36,853 nt of DNA from NCBI GenBank assembly GCA_949511625.1, contig CATFEX010000026.1, positions 1 through 36,853 of the forward strand. Direction: 5' to 3'. Of this stretch, positions 8,844 to 16,899 are shown piece by piece (position 1 is the stretch's first letter; each line of letters starts with the position of its first letter). The stretch is from UBA11891 sp003533785 (lineage in GTDB: Bacteria > Bacteroidota > Bacteroidia > Flavobacteriales > Flavobacteriaceae). Both the position numbers and the translations under genes were made by a program. The notes under the pieces are model-generated. The model had not been told where the DNA came from and made no database searches. It saw only the letters and a program-made list of their open reading frames with translations.

Positions 8844-9398
8844 TTAAGCCCTCCAGTCCCATAATACCAAATCCCACTCGGCTCCACCGTATGCAAGGCT
8901 TCCAACCACTTCGAAGCCAGATTTAAGATGGGCTTTTAAGGAACGGGGATTGTTTCGATCCACATCGGTAATGCAACAATAAAAATCCTGCTCCATACAA
9001 GTCTTGAAATGGTGGTAGAGTTTCTGAACAATTCCTTGTCCTCGATAGGCCTTAGCTACACACAGTTGGCCCACTATGGCATAGGGAGCTTTGGCTAGAG
9101 GACCCCCTTGGTAATGAACCTGATCGCAATGATAAATCAAATCATCTAGCAATTCATGATGCCCTCTGATTGATGCGGTGGTGACTAGGGCATAACCAAC
9201 CAATTCTTCCCCATCCTTGGCTAGAATAGCAGGATGGAGTTGATTCATTTGGGTTAAAAATTCTACTGAATAGGAGGCCGTCAAAAACCCCTCACTCTTT
9301 TGCTCAGCCTGATTGATTTTTGATTTTAAGTTTTTATCCTGCAAAGCCTTTAGCTGGTGTATTTCTTCGACCTTAGTCCAACGTTTTATTTCTAACAT
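8844..9398 (-). CDS. GNAT-family N-acetyltransferase
   Basis: About 184 residues from ATG at 9398; a TTG two codons earlier is unlikely. The acetyl-CoA binding motif A is clear: VGQLCVAKAYRGQGIV, with the R/Q-x-x-G-x-G/A loop at YRGQGI (~118-123). Motif B is TDVDRNNPRSLKAHLKSGFEVVG. The N-terminal ~55 residues are helical and charged. The transferred group is presumably acetyl; the acceptor cannot be predicted. The enzyme appears cytoplasmic. It diverges from hxlR across a 307-base gap and is not tightly linked to other genes. Confidence 0.88.
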   Translation of the reverse strand: MLEIKRWTKVEEIHQLKALQDKNLKSKINQAEQKSEGFLTASYSVEFLTQMNQLHPAILAKDGEELVGYALVTTASIRGHHELLDDLIYHCDQVHYQGGPLAKAPYAIVGQLCVAKAYRGQGIVQKLYHHFKTCMEQDFYCCITDVDRNNPRSLKAHLKSGFEVVGSLAYGGAEWDLVLWDWRA

Positions 9399-9705
9399 AC
9401 TCAATTATAACGGGTTCATAAAACAAGTTCATGCTGAGAGAACTTTACCTCTTTGCAAGGTGGATCACACGCAATACATCACTGAATAAAAAATGCATAA
9501 AACCCAAAAATTCAGAAAAAGGATTTTATGCATTCGGTGTGAACTAGAGGTTTTGTAGGACGATTAGGGTACACCAAACTTCAAAAGTATTGGTTTATAG
9601 TTCTCAAATAAAATTAAAAAAAAAGGCGTTTTACACAAATATTAGTTAAATTAAATTAATGTTATTTAAGAATCCTTAAATTTAACCGAAAATTAATTGT
9701 CAAAT
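9399..9705. other. Intergenic region between GNAT and hxlR genes
   Basis: 307 AT-rich bases between two divergent genes. They hold no supportable reading frame, no tRNA and no clear TAnnTTTG promoter. The main structure is the perfect 11-bp inverted repeat at 9492-9534, listed separately. Shorter matches surround it: TCACAC at about 9464 against GTGTGA at 9537-9542, and GGTGT (9536-9540) against ACACC (9571-9575). The part nearest hxlR is almost pure A/T. Confidence 0.6.
9492..9534. repeat. Perfect 11-bp inverted repeat upstream of hxlR
   Basis: AATGCATAAAA (9492-9502) and TTTTATGCATT (9524-9534) are exact inverted copies, 21 bases apart. Each arm itself contains the palindrome ATGCAT. As DNA this could be a pair of operator half-sites about three helical turns apart; as RNA it could be a hairpin. 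It lies ~170 bases before the hxlR start and ~95 bases before the divergent acetyltransferase start. Neither side has a T-run, so a terminator is unlikely. Confidence 0.6.
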
Positions 9706-10146
9706 ATGCAACGTTCAGGTTGTCCAATTACCAATGTCTTAGATTTGATAGGGGATCGATGGTCTCTTATCATAGTTCGAGACCTGTTTATTGGGCGTAA
9801 AACTTTTAAAGAATTTCTAAATGCACCTGAAGGAATTGCATCAAATATTCTTACTTCGCGACTAAAATCCTTAACCCAATCTGGATTTATCAATTATACT
9901 CGAAACCCCAACAATAAAAAAGTCAAATTTTACTACCTGGAGAATAAAGGCATTGACCTTTATCCCATTTTGTATGAAATGTCTATGTGGAGTGAACGCA
10001 ACCTCAATAAGCCTTTTCATCCGTTATCTACTCGATGGTATTTGGAGAATAAAGAGAAAGAACCCCACTTAGTAATTGATAACGAAAAAAATAATTACAT
10101 AAAACTTCGCCATGAACTTCTAGAGGAAGTTGGGAAATTCGTCTAA
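9706..10146 (+). CDS. HxlR-family winged-helix transcriptional regulator
   Basis: 146 residues from ATG at 9706; a TTG three codons earlier is possible but less likely. The HxlR/YodB signature is clear: RSGCPITNVLDLIGDRW (~3-19), then the DNA-binding segment GIASNILTSRLKSLTQSGFI and the wing NPNNKKVKFYYLENKG. Cys6 is the only cysteine in the protein and sits where YodB, CatR and related HxlR members have their redox- or electrophile-sensing cysteine. The extended C-terminus (~105-146) is probably a dimerisation helix. It lies 9 bases before the 3-hydroxyacyl-CoA dehydrogenase gene, so it probably heads and may control the beta-oxidation cluster. Confidence 0.92.
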   Translation: MQRSGCPITNVLDLIGDRWSLIIVRDLFIGRKTFKEFLNAPEGIASNILTSRLKSLTQSGFINYTRNPNNKKVKFYYLENKGIDLYPILYEMSMWSERNLNKPFHPLSTRWYLENKEKEPHLVIDNEKNNYIKLRHELLEEVGKFV

Positions 10147-10155
10147 CTTCCCCAC

Positions 10156-11049
10156 ATGGAAATCCATCTTGTCACAGTCGTAGGTGCAGGGACAATGGGT
10201 AACGGTATCGCCCATACTTTTGCTCAGTATGGCTACTCTGTTGTGTTGTATGATTTGACATCCACTCAATTAAACAAGGCTAGGGAAATTATCCATCAAA
10301 ATCTTGAACGGCAACATTACAAAGGAACCATAAATGAAGCGGTCAAAGCTGCTTGTTTGGGCAACATCCGATTTACTACAGACAAGAAAAAAGCTTTCTC
10401 TCAAGCGGATTTGATTATTGAAGCAGTCTCCGAAAATCTAAGCACTAAAAAAGACGTGTTCCAAGAAATCAATCGTTTTATAAAACCCCATTGTATCTTG
10501 GCCTCAAACACCTCCTCACTCTCTATTACCGCCCTTGGAGCACTTACACAAGATCCTTCTAAAGTGATCGGGATGCACTTCATGAACCCCGTTCCTATCA
10601 TGCCTTTAATAGAAATCGTCAAAGGTCAGCGGACCGATGAAATTGTTGTGGAAACCCTTTACAAGCTGAGCCAAAAAATAAATAAAACACCCTTGGTCGT
10701 TTCGGATTCCCCTGGCTTTGTTGCCAATAGAATTGCTATCCCCATGATTAATGAAGCCGTTGAAACGCTGATGCAGGGAGTCAGTGGTGTTACAGAAATT
10801 GATCGAATAATGAAATTGGGTATGGGTCACCCTATGGGGCCCCTACAGTTGGCAGATTTTATAGGTTTGGATGTTTGTCTAGCGATCCTAGAAGTCCTGT
10901 ATGCAGAATTCGGTAAAGAGAAATATGCCCCCTGTATTCTATTGAGAAGGTTGGTGGTAGCAGGGCAGCTTGGAAGAAAAACAGACCTCGGATTTTACGA
11001 CTATCGAACTGATCCCAAAAATCCAAGTGTCGCCCCTCAATTTAGCTAA
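10156..11049 (+). CDS. 3-hydroxyacyl-CoA (3-hydroxybutyryl-CoA-type) dehydrogenase
   Basis: 297 residues, the usual length of the stand-alone enzyme that oxidises (S)-3-hydroxyacyl-CoA to 3-ketoacyl-CoA with NAD+. The Rossmann motif is VVGAGTMGNGIA (Gly10, Gly12, Gly15). The catalytic region is SNTSSLSIT (Ser120) and GMHFMNPVP (His141, Asn144). The C-terminal helical domain carries SPGFVANRI and GMGHPMGPLQLADFIGLD, both typical. It follows hxlR by 9 bases and precedes the EamA gene by 5, which implies one transcript. Its size and form match butyryl-CoA-pathway enzymes (Hbd/PaaH-like); exact chain length is not deducible. Confidence 0.95.
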   Translation: MEIHLVTVVGAGTMGNGIAHTFAQYGYSVVLYDLTSTQLNKAREIIHQNLERQHYKGTINEAVKAACLGNIRFTTDKKKAFSQADLIIEAVSENLSTKKDVFQEINRFIKPHCILASNTSSLSITALGALTQDPSKVIGMHFMNPVPIMPLIEIVKGQRTDEIVVETLYKLSQKINKTPLVVSDSPGFVANRIAIPMINEAVETLMQGVSGVTEIDRIMKLGMGHPMGPLQLADFIGLDVCLAILEVLYAEFGKEKYAPCILLRRLVVAGQLGRKTDLGFYDYRTDPKNPSVAPQFS

Positions 11050-11054
11050 TTACC

Positions 11055-11921
11055 ATGTTTAAAAAGAATTCAACTTGGTGGCACCTAGTTCTGCTGAATG
11101 TGGGCATTTTCTGTATTAGTACTTCGGGCGTTCTAGGGCGTTTGATAAACTTACCGCCTACAGAAATTATCTTTTGGCGTTCTCTTATTGCCTTAATCGG
11201 GCTGTTATTCTTCTGCCTCTATCGGAGAAAAAATATTCTCACTCTTTTTAAAAAAGCTCCCTTTGCTCTTTTGGTTAGTGGTCTTTTAATGGGCGCGCAC
11301 TGGATTTCCTATTTTTATGCCTTGCAATGGTCAAGTGTGGCTGTGGGCATGCTTTCGCTCTACACCTTTCCAATTTTTACTGCTTTTCTGGAACCGCTTT
11401 TCGGAAAGGATCGTTTTCAATTCAAACACGCTTTTCTGGGGCTTGCCCTTCTGTTTGGAATTTATCTTATTAGTCCTCCTATCAACTGGGAAAATCAACA
11501 GTTCTTGGCTGTTGGGATGGGGGTCTTTTCAGCCTTGTGTTTTTCTTTTCGCAATCTGTTCATCAAAAAAATTTCTAAGCATTCGGATGGAACCGTACTC
11601 ATGGCAACTCAAGTATTCATAATTAGTATTGTCCTGTTTCCCATAGGTTTAAAAACAGAAACCGCCTCTCTTGTTTCCAGTGGCCCAGCCCTTATTTTTC
11701 TAGCAATAGTAACCACCGTCATTGGTCATTCCTTATTCTTACAGAGTTTTCAAAAATTCTCGATCACCACAGCTAGCCTCATTAGTTGTTTACAACCTCT
11801 ATATGGAATCCTTATGGGAGCCGTTCTTTTGAATGAATATCCACAAGTCAAAACAATGCTGGGAGGAAGTATTATCTTGTTGGCTGTAGGTGTGGAAATG
11901 TATTCGTTTAGAAAAAAATGA
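11055..11921 (+). CDS. EamA/DMT-family transporter
   Basis: 288 residues with about ten hydrophobic helices in two similar halves, the normal build of the drug/metabolite transporter superfamily. Typical segments are STSGVLGRLINLPPTEIIFW in the first half and the closing CLQPLYGILMGAVLLNEYP (~247-265), the EamA family's conserved end. Substrate is unknown; the family exports amino acids, metabolites and dyes. It sits inside the beta-oxidation cluster, 5 bases after the dehydrogenase gene, so it may move a related metabolite. That is inference from position. Confidence 0.88.
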   Translation: MFKKNSTWWHLVLLNVGIFCISTSGVLGRLINLPPTEIIFWRSLIALIGLLFFCLYRRKNILTLFKKAPFALLVSGLLMGAHWISYFYALQWSSVAVGMLSLYTFPIFTAFLEPLFGKDRFQFKHAFLGLALLFGIYLISPPINWENQQFLAVGMGVFSALCFSFRNLFIKKISKHSDGTVLMATQVFIISIVLFPIGLKTETASLVSSGPALIFLAIVTTVIGHSLFLQSFQKFSITTASLISCLQPLYGILMGAVLLNEYPQVKTMLGGSIILLAVGVEMYSFRKK

Positions 11922-11973
11922 CACTGTGTCTAAAAAAGTGGCCTAAATATTTTTCTATACGTTGATTCCCCCT

Positions 11974-11981
11974 TATTTTTG
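11974..11981 (+). promoter_or_regulatory. -7 promoter element (TATTTTTG) before the enoyl-CoA hydratase gene
   Basis: TATTTTTG matches TAnnTTTG in the 85-base gap after the EamA gene, 25 bases before the hydratase ATG. There is no clear -33 TTTG, so the match is partial. If real, hydratase, acyl-CoA dehydrogenase and etfBA could be expressed apart from hxlR. Confidence 0.4.
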
Positions 11982-12006
11982 GAGGTATCAAATTGGATTC
12001 AGACTT

Positions 12007-12786
12007 ATGGCTAATACTGAACTTTTGAATGTAACCGTTTTGGACGAGGTGGTAGTACTTACCTTAAACCGGCCCCAAGCCTTGAATGCACTTAACAAAC
12101 AATTGATAACAGACCTGCATGGTTTTTTCACTCAGGCGCTGGAAAGCTATAATTGCAGCGGTGTAATTCTGACGGGAAGTGGCGCAAAAGCATTTGCCGC
12201 AGGTGCAGATATAAAAGAATTTGTCACTATGACCCCAGAAGAAATGCAGGCGCTGTCTGCTTTGGGTCACGAACTGATGTTCGCTATGGAAAACAGTCCT
12301 GTTCCAATAGTAGCTGCTATAGAAGGCTATGCTTTGGGCGGTGGCTTTGAGTTGGCCCTTGCTTGCCATCTCCGTGTTGGCTCCAGCAAAGCGCGGTTGG
12401 GCAACCCAGAGGTCAACTTGGGAATTATTCCCGGCTATGGAGCTACCCAGCGATTGCCTCAACTGGTAGGAAGAGGAAGAAGTCTGGATATTATGTTAAC
12501 AGCCCGGATGATTGAAGCAACAGAAGCTCTAGATTGGGGACTATTGAACCGTGTAGTGGCCCCAGGTGAAACGGTTGAAACCGCTCAAAAAATCATTAAA
12601 GAAATTAGTTCCAAGGGGCCAACGGCAGTAGCAAAAGTCATTGAAATGGTTGCTGATTTTTATAACAAAAACAGCGATGGATTCGAAAAAGAAATTGAAA
12701 CCTTTGGTGCTTTATCGGCCCATAAGGAGTTCAAAGAAGGAACGCAAGCATTTATTGCAAATAGAAAGGCGCAATTCAAAAATTGA
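12007..12786 (+). CDS. Enoyl-CoA hydratase/isomerase (crotonase family)
   Basis: 259 residues from ATG at 12007, the standard crotonase length; a TTG 45 bases upstream would add a non-family extension. Hydrates trans-2-enoyl-CoA to 3-hydroxyacyl-CoA. The oxyanion-hole segments KAFAAGADIKEF (~61-72) and EGYALGGGFELALAC (~106-120) are present. So are both catalytic glutamates, Glu115 in GGGFELA and Glu135 in NPEVNLGIIPGYGATQRL. Having both argues for a true hydratase rather than an isomerase with one. It lies 3 bases before the acyl-CoA dehydrogenase gene. Together with that enzyme, the ETF pair and the 3-hydroxyacyl-CoA dehydrogenase it covers the first three beta-oxidation steps. Confidence 0.95.
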   Translation: MANTELLNVTVLDEVVVLTLNRPQALNALNKQLITDLHGFFTQALESYNCSGVILTGSGAKAFAAGADIKEFVTMTPEEMQALSALGHELMFAMENSPVPIVAAIEGYALGGGFELALACHLRVGSSKARLGNPEVNLGIIPGYGATQRLPQLVGRGRSLDIMLTARMIEATEALDWGLLNRVVAPGETVETAQKIIKEISSKGPTAVAKVIEMVADFYNKNSDGFEKEIETFGALSAHKEFKEGTQAFIANRKAQFKN

Positions 12787-12789
12787 AGA

Positions 12790-13950
12790 ATGGAGTTTAA
12801 ACTTTCCGAAGAACACAAAGCCGTTCAACAAGCTGCACGAGAGTTTGCAATTACACGCTTGCAAGATGGAGTCATTGAACGAGACACCAATAGAACGCAT
12901 CCAAGCGAGCAAGTTGAGGAAATGGGGGCCTTGGGTTTTATGGGGATCATGACGTCACAACTCTATGGAGGCAGTGAGATGGATACCCTTTCCTATGTTC
13001 TAGCCTTGGAAGAAATTTCAAAAATCGATGCCAGTGCAGGAGTAATTATGAGTGCTCATAATTCCCTAGTATTATGGGCTATTGAAACCTATGGAACCGA
13101 TATTCAAAAAGAAAAGTACCTCGTCCCTATGGCGCAGGGGAATAACATTGGTTGTTTTTGCCTATCAGAACCCGAAGCGGGTAGCGATGCCAGCATGCAA
13201 CAGACTCGTGCAGAAGAAGCAGGTGAATATTATATCCTGAATGGGGTAAAGAATTGGATTACCAATGGCGGGCATGCAGACTTTCAATTGGTCATTGCGC
13301 AAACCCATCCAGAAAAAAAACACCGAGGTATTAACGCCTTTATTGTAGAGAAACAGTGGGAGGGTGTTGCCATAGGTCCCAAGGAGGACAAGCTGGGCAT
13401 CCGCTCCTCAGACACCCATTCCATTAGCTATACTGATGTTAAAGTCCCCAAAGAAAATCGTATCGGGGAAGACGGTTTTGGTTTTAAACTAGCTATGCAA
13501 ATATTAGAAGGAGGGCGAATTGGTATCGCGGCTCAAGCTCTGGGAATTGCGGCAGGGGCCTATGAATTGGCCGCTGAATATTCCACGGTTCGTTCTGCTT
13601 TTGGCAAACCCATCGCCGATCACCAAGCTATTGCCTTCAAACTTGCCGATATGGCCGTGGACATTGAAGCCGCTCGCATGTTGGTTTATCGTGCAGCCTA
13701 TCTGAAAGATCAAGGACAACCTTATGGGTATGCCAGTGCTATGGCCAAGCTCAAAGCCTCGGAAGTCGCTATGAAACACACCGTGGAGGCCGTTCAAATA
13801 CATGGGGGAAATGGATATGTCAAAGAATATCACGTTGAACGCTTAATGCGAGATGCTAAAATCACGCAGATTTACGAAGGCACCTCAGAGATCCACAAAA
13901 TAATAATTGCTAGAAACATACGTAAGGGTGAACTTGCTTTGCCTTTTTAA
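12790..13950 (+). CDS. Acyl-CoA dehydrogenase (short-chain/butyryl-CoA type)
   Basis: 386 residues, typical of short-chain acyl-CoA dehydrogenases: FAD enzymes that form trans-2-enoyl-CoA and pass electrons to ETF. Signatures are CLSEPEAGSDASMQQTRA (~130-147), the flavin/substrate strand; RSAFGKPIADHQAIAFKLADM (~270-290); and QIHGGNGYVKEYHVERLMRDA, followed by IYEGTSEIHK, where Glu363 is the expected catalytic base. It is followed 20 bases later by etfB and etfA, its electron acceptor. The early Ser/Ala-rich active-site region suits short or branched chains, but the exact substrate is unproven. Confidence 0.95.
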   Translation: MEFKLSEEHKAVQQAAREFAITRLQDGVIERDTNRTHPSEQVEEMGALGFMGIMTSQLYGGSEMDTLSYVLALEEISKIDASAGVIMSAHNSLVLWAIETYGTDIQKEKYLVPMAQGNNIGCFCLSEPEAGSDASMQQTRAEEAGEYYILNGVKNWITNGGHADFQLVIAQTHPEKKHRGINAFIVEKQWEGVAIGPKEDKLGIRSSDTHSISYTDVKVPKENRIGEDGFGFKLAMQILEGGRIGIAAQALGIAAGAYELAAEYSTVRSAFGKPIADHQAIAFKLADMAVDIEAARMLVYRAAYLKDQGQPYGYASAMAKLKASEVAMKHTVEAVQIHGGNGYVKEYHVERLMRDAKITQIYEGTSEIHKIIIARNIRKGELALPF

Positions 13951-13970
13951 TTTTTAAATACTAAATAAAG

Positions 13971-14717
13971 ATGAAAATTTTAGTTTGTATCAGTCACGTC
14001 CCAGACACTACCTCTAAGATTAATTTTGTAGAGAACAATACCCAATTTGACACCCAAGGGGTTCAGTATATCATCAATCCCAACGATGAATTTGGCCTCA
14101 CTAGAGCCATGTGGTTTAAGGAAAAGGAGGGAGCTACTGTTGATGTAATCAATGTCGGAGGACCAGCAACCGAATCGACCCTGAGAAAAGCACTTGCGAT
14201 AGGTGCCGATAATGCGATACGTATCCATACGGAAGCTCTGGATGCAACCCAAGTAGCAAAAGAAATTGTTGCTGTGATTCAGGAGAATGGCTACGACCTC
14301 ATCATTGCTGGACGAGAATCCATTGATTATAACGGAGGCATGGTGCCAGGTATGATTGCTGCGCTCACTGGAATGAATTATCTCAATAATTGCATCCGCT
14401 TAGAAATTGAAGGACAAAACGCTACTGCCGTTCGAGAAATGGATGGAGGAAAGGAGACCGTCACAACACCGCTCCCCCTTGTCATTGGAGCTCAAAAAGG
14501 ATTGGTGGAAGAAAGTGATTTGCGCATCCCCAACATGCGGGGAATAATGATGGCTCGCAAAAAACCTTTGAGTGTCTTAGAGCCCCAACATGGAGACGCT
14601 CAAGTCCAAACTATAGCCTATGAAAAACCCGCTCCCAAAGGTGCCGTGAAGCTGGTGGAACCTGAAAATATTGACCAACTTATCTCTTTACTTCACAACG
14701 AAGCTAAAGTCATCTAA
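13971..14717 (+). CDS. etfB: Electron transfer flavoprotein subunit beta
   Basis: 248 residues, the normal EtfB length. It starts with KILVCISHVPDTTSKI and has the conserved YIINPNDEFGLTRA (~34-47). AGRESIDYNGGMVPGMIAA (~112-130) is the AMP-binding and structural loop, and RKKPL (~195-199) lies near the acyl-CoA-dehydrogenase recognition loop of the family. With EtfA it forms a soluble dimer that carries electrons from acyl-CoA dehydrogenases to the quinone pool. It lies directly between the dehydrogenase gene and etfA, with gaps of 20 and 17 bases. Confidence 0.97.
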   Translation: MKILVCISHVPDTTSKINFVENNTQFDTQGVQYIINPNDEFGLTRAMWFKEKEGATVDVINVGGPATESTLRKALAIGADNAIRIHTEALDATQVAKEIVAVIQENGYDLIIAGRESIDYNGGMVPGMIAALTGMNYLNNCIRLEIEGQNATAVREMDGGKETVTTPLPLVIGAQKGLVEESDLRIPNMRGIMMARKKPLSVLEPQHGDAQVQTIAYEKPAPKGAVKLVEPENIDQLISLLHNEAKVI

Positions 14718-14734
14718 TCTTAAAATAATCCATT

Positions 14735-15691
14735 ATGTCTGTTTTAGTATATGCCGAATCCGAAAAAGGACAATTAAAGAAAATTGCTTTAGAACTTGCT
14801 TCCTTTGGAAGAGCAATAGCCGACCAACTCAACACAGATTTAATAGCAATTACTGTTAATTGTGATAACAATGAGTTACTCGGCAATTATGGAGTGAATG
14901 AAATATTGACTTCCTCACATCCAGAGGAGTTTAATGCCCAACAGTATGCTGCAATTGTGACAGAAGCAGCACAGAAAAAAGATGCAAAAGTGATTGCGGT
15001 GAGCTCCAGTGCCGATAGCCGTTATTTGGCACCTTTGGCTGCTGTGGAGCTGAACGCAGGCTATGTTACGAATGTTGTGGAGGCTCCCTTGAGTACCACT
15101 CCCTTTCATGTAAAGCGCTCTGTGTTCACCAATAAAGCATTTGGTATTAGTGAATTAAACACCGATGTGAAAATGGTGGGTTTGTCCAAGAATGCCTTCG
15201 GTATGCATGAAAATCCAACCACTCCCACTGTGACTGAATTTTCTCCAACAGTAAACAATTCTTCTATGGAAATTGCTTCCGTAGACAAAGCCAATGATCA
15301 GGTGACCATCGCTGATGCGGAAATTGTGGTCTCTGGAGGCCGGGGTCTAAAAGGTCCCGAAAATTGGCACCTAATAGAAGACCTCGCCAGCACACTCGGT
15401 GCTGCCACTGCCTGTTCCAAGCCAGTATCGGACATGGGTTGGCGGCCACACAGTGAACACGTCGGGCAAACTGGCAAACCCGTAGCCTCAAACCTATACA
15501 TCGCCGTGGGTGTTTCAGGTGCCATTCAACACTTGGCAGGAATCAATGCTTCCAAAGTGAAAGTGGTGATCAATAGTGATCCAGAAGCGCCTTTTTTCAA
15601 AGCAGCAGATTATGGAATTGTAGGGGATGCCTTTGAAGTGGTCCCAAAAATGATTGAGAAATTAAAAAGTTTCCAAGCAGAAAACACCTAA
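14735..15691 (+). CDS. etfA: Electron transfer flavoprotein subunit alpha
   Basis: 318 residues, the usual EtfA size. The N-terminal domain (~1-180) is the adenine-nucleotide hydrolase-like fold. The C-terminal FAD domain has GGRGLKGPENW (~201-211), SKPVSDMGWRPHSEHVGQTG (~228-247), LYIAVGVSGAIQHLAGI (~253-269) and VVINSDPEAPFFKAADYGIVGD, all conserved FAD contacts. It pairs with EtfB. Its stop codon overlaps the stop of the convergent thioesterase gene by 4 bases (CTAA), so no terminator fits between them and the two transcripts must overlap at their ends. Confidence 0.97.
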   Translation: MSVLVYAESEKGQLKKIALELASFGRAIADQLNTDLIAITVNCDNNELLGNYGVNEILTSSHPEEFNAQQYAAIVTEAAQKKDAKVIAVSSSADSRYLAPLAAVELNAGYVTNVVEAPLSTTPFHVKRSVFTNKAFGISELNTDVKMVGLSKNAFGMHENPTTPTVTEFSPTVNNSSMEIASVDKANDQVTIADAEIVVSGGRGLKGPENWHLIEDLASTLGAATACSKPVSDMGWRPHSEHVGQTGKPVASNLYIAVGVSGAIQHLAGINASKVKVVINSDPEAPFFKAADYGIVGDAFEVVPKMIEKLKSFQAENT

Positions 15692-16056
15692 TCAGTTATC
15701 GGTATTTTTTGACCTGATTCATCGAGTGCCACAAAGACAATGTCACAAGCACAATTATCTTTACGTTCTGCCTCCACTAAATTTTCGCTCGCTACGCTGA
15801 CATGCATCCGAATGGAAGTGGACCCGAGTCGGAGTACAGTAGCGGTAACTGTTACTAAGTCACCAATCGAAATGGGTTTCTTAAACTCGATATCATCCAC
15901 AAATTTGGTGACACAATATTTACCCGTATACTGAGCCGCAAGGGCATAACCCGCTTCATCAATCCATTTCATTACTTTACCTCCATGTACTGTTCCGCGA
16001 TAATTCACATCGGTCGTCTGTGCTAAAAAAGACAACTGTAAGGTTTTTTGTTTCAT
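15688..16056 (-). CDS. Acyl-CoA thioesterase (hotdog fold)
   Basis: 122 residues from the ATG at 16056, chosen because homologues begin near the KTLQLSFLAQ strand; ATGs at 16074 and 16083 are possible. A single hotdog domain hydrolyses acyl-CoA to free acid and CoA. The signature is VNYRGTVHGGKVMKWIDEAGYA, where HGG-x5-D/E is the active-site helix, followed by VDDIEFKKPISIGDLVTV. It is convergent with etfA with a 4-base stop overlap, and divergent from the secreted ThuA-like gene. It may relieve CoA sequestration when the adjacent beta-oxidation genes are active; this is inference from location. Confidence 0.92.
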   Translation of the reverse strand: MKQKTLQLSFLAQTTDVNYRGTVHGGKVMKWIDEAGYALAAQYTGKYCVTKFVDDIEFKKPISIGDLVTVTATVLRLGSTSIRMHVSVASENLVEAERKDNCACDIVFVALDESGQKIPITD

Positions 16057-16140
16057 AGCTTTCCTGTTAGTCATTCGATACATATTTTTTACACGCAATC
16101 TATTAGGGGTTCATATAATATAATTAATGTATTTTTCAAT

Positions 16141-16899
16141 ATGAAAAAAATTATCCTACCAACTTTGTTTATCTTTTTTTTTGGTCATTCTGCCTGGACT
16201 CAAAATAACACAAAGGCGCTCTATTTTGACACTTCCAATACTCAAACCGTTCTGGTTCTCACCGCAACGGCTGGTTATGTTCATGTGGATGCCATCCCTG
16301 CTGGTAAGAAGCTTATTGCGCTATTAGGAGAAAAATACGGATATAATGTCCTTCACACCAAAGACCCAAAAGCACTAAAAAAGATTGACTTTTCAACGAT
16401 TGACACCCTTATCTTTCTCTGCACCACTTTGGATATCCTCAATAATCGACAACAAGCTATGATCGAAGATTACATTCGAAAGGGGGGCGGTTATGTAGGA
16501 ATTCACGCTGCCGCAGACACCGAATACGAGTGGCCTTGGTATGGTCAATTGGTTGGTGCCTATTTTGAATCGCATCCCGAGGGGACTCCAAGGGCCACAA
16601 TCACTACTATTGACACCAATAACCCATTCACAAATCACCTCCCTGCAAGCTGGTCTATTGAAGACGAATGGTATAATTTCACTTTCAAGAACAAAGAAAT
16701 TATTCCACTACTCAATCTCGAAGAATCCAGTTTTGAAGGAGGAAAAAATGGCCCTGAACACCCTATCACCTGGTATCATAATTATGACGGCGGGCGAGCG
16801 TTCTATACGGGCTTGGGTCATAGAGGGGAAGTTTATGAGGACGAACGCTTTATTGAATTGCTTCAAAAAGGGATAGCTTATACGATGAAAAAACCCTAA
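16141..16899 (+). CDS. Secreted ThuA-like domain protein
   Basis: 252 residues from ATG at 16141; the frame is open further upstream, but only this Met gives a proper signal peptide (MKKIILPTLFIFFFGHSAWTQ). The body matches ThuA-like (trehalose-utilisation-type) class I amidotransferase-like folds: VLTATAGYVHVDAIPAG, DTLIFLCTT, GGGYVGIHAAADTEYEWPWYG, WSIEDEWYNF and TWYHNYDGGRAFYTGLGHRGE. Such domains are common in exported Bacteroidota proteins linked to sugar or polyol processing, with no settled reaction. The ATG follows an AT-rich leader (TATTTTTCAAT) without a Shine-Dalgarno sequence. Its 3' end overlaps the pterin dehydratase gene by 4 bases. Confidence 0.88.
   Translation: MKKIILPTLFIFFFGHSAWTQNNTKALYFDTSNTQTVLVLTATAGYVHVDAIPAGKKLIALLGEKYGYNVLHTKDPKALKKIDFSTIDTLIFLCTTLDILNNRQQAMIEDYIRKGGGYVGIHAAADTEYEWPWYGQLVGAYFESHPEGTPRATITTIDTNNPFTNHLPASWSIEDEWYNFTFKNKEIIPLLNLEESSFEGGKNGPEHPITWYHNYDGGRAFYTGLGHRGEVYEDERFIELLQKGIAYTMKKP

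Noticed and set aside
11981..11985. GGAGG as Shine-Dalgarno for the enoyl-CoA hydratase
   Set aside because: It lies 21 bases before the ATG, too far to work, and this phylum rarely uses such sites.
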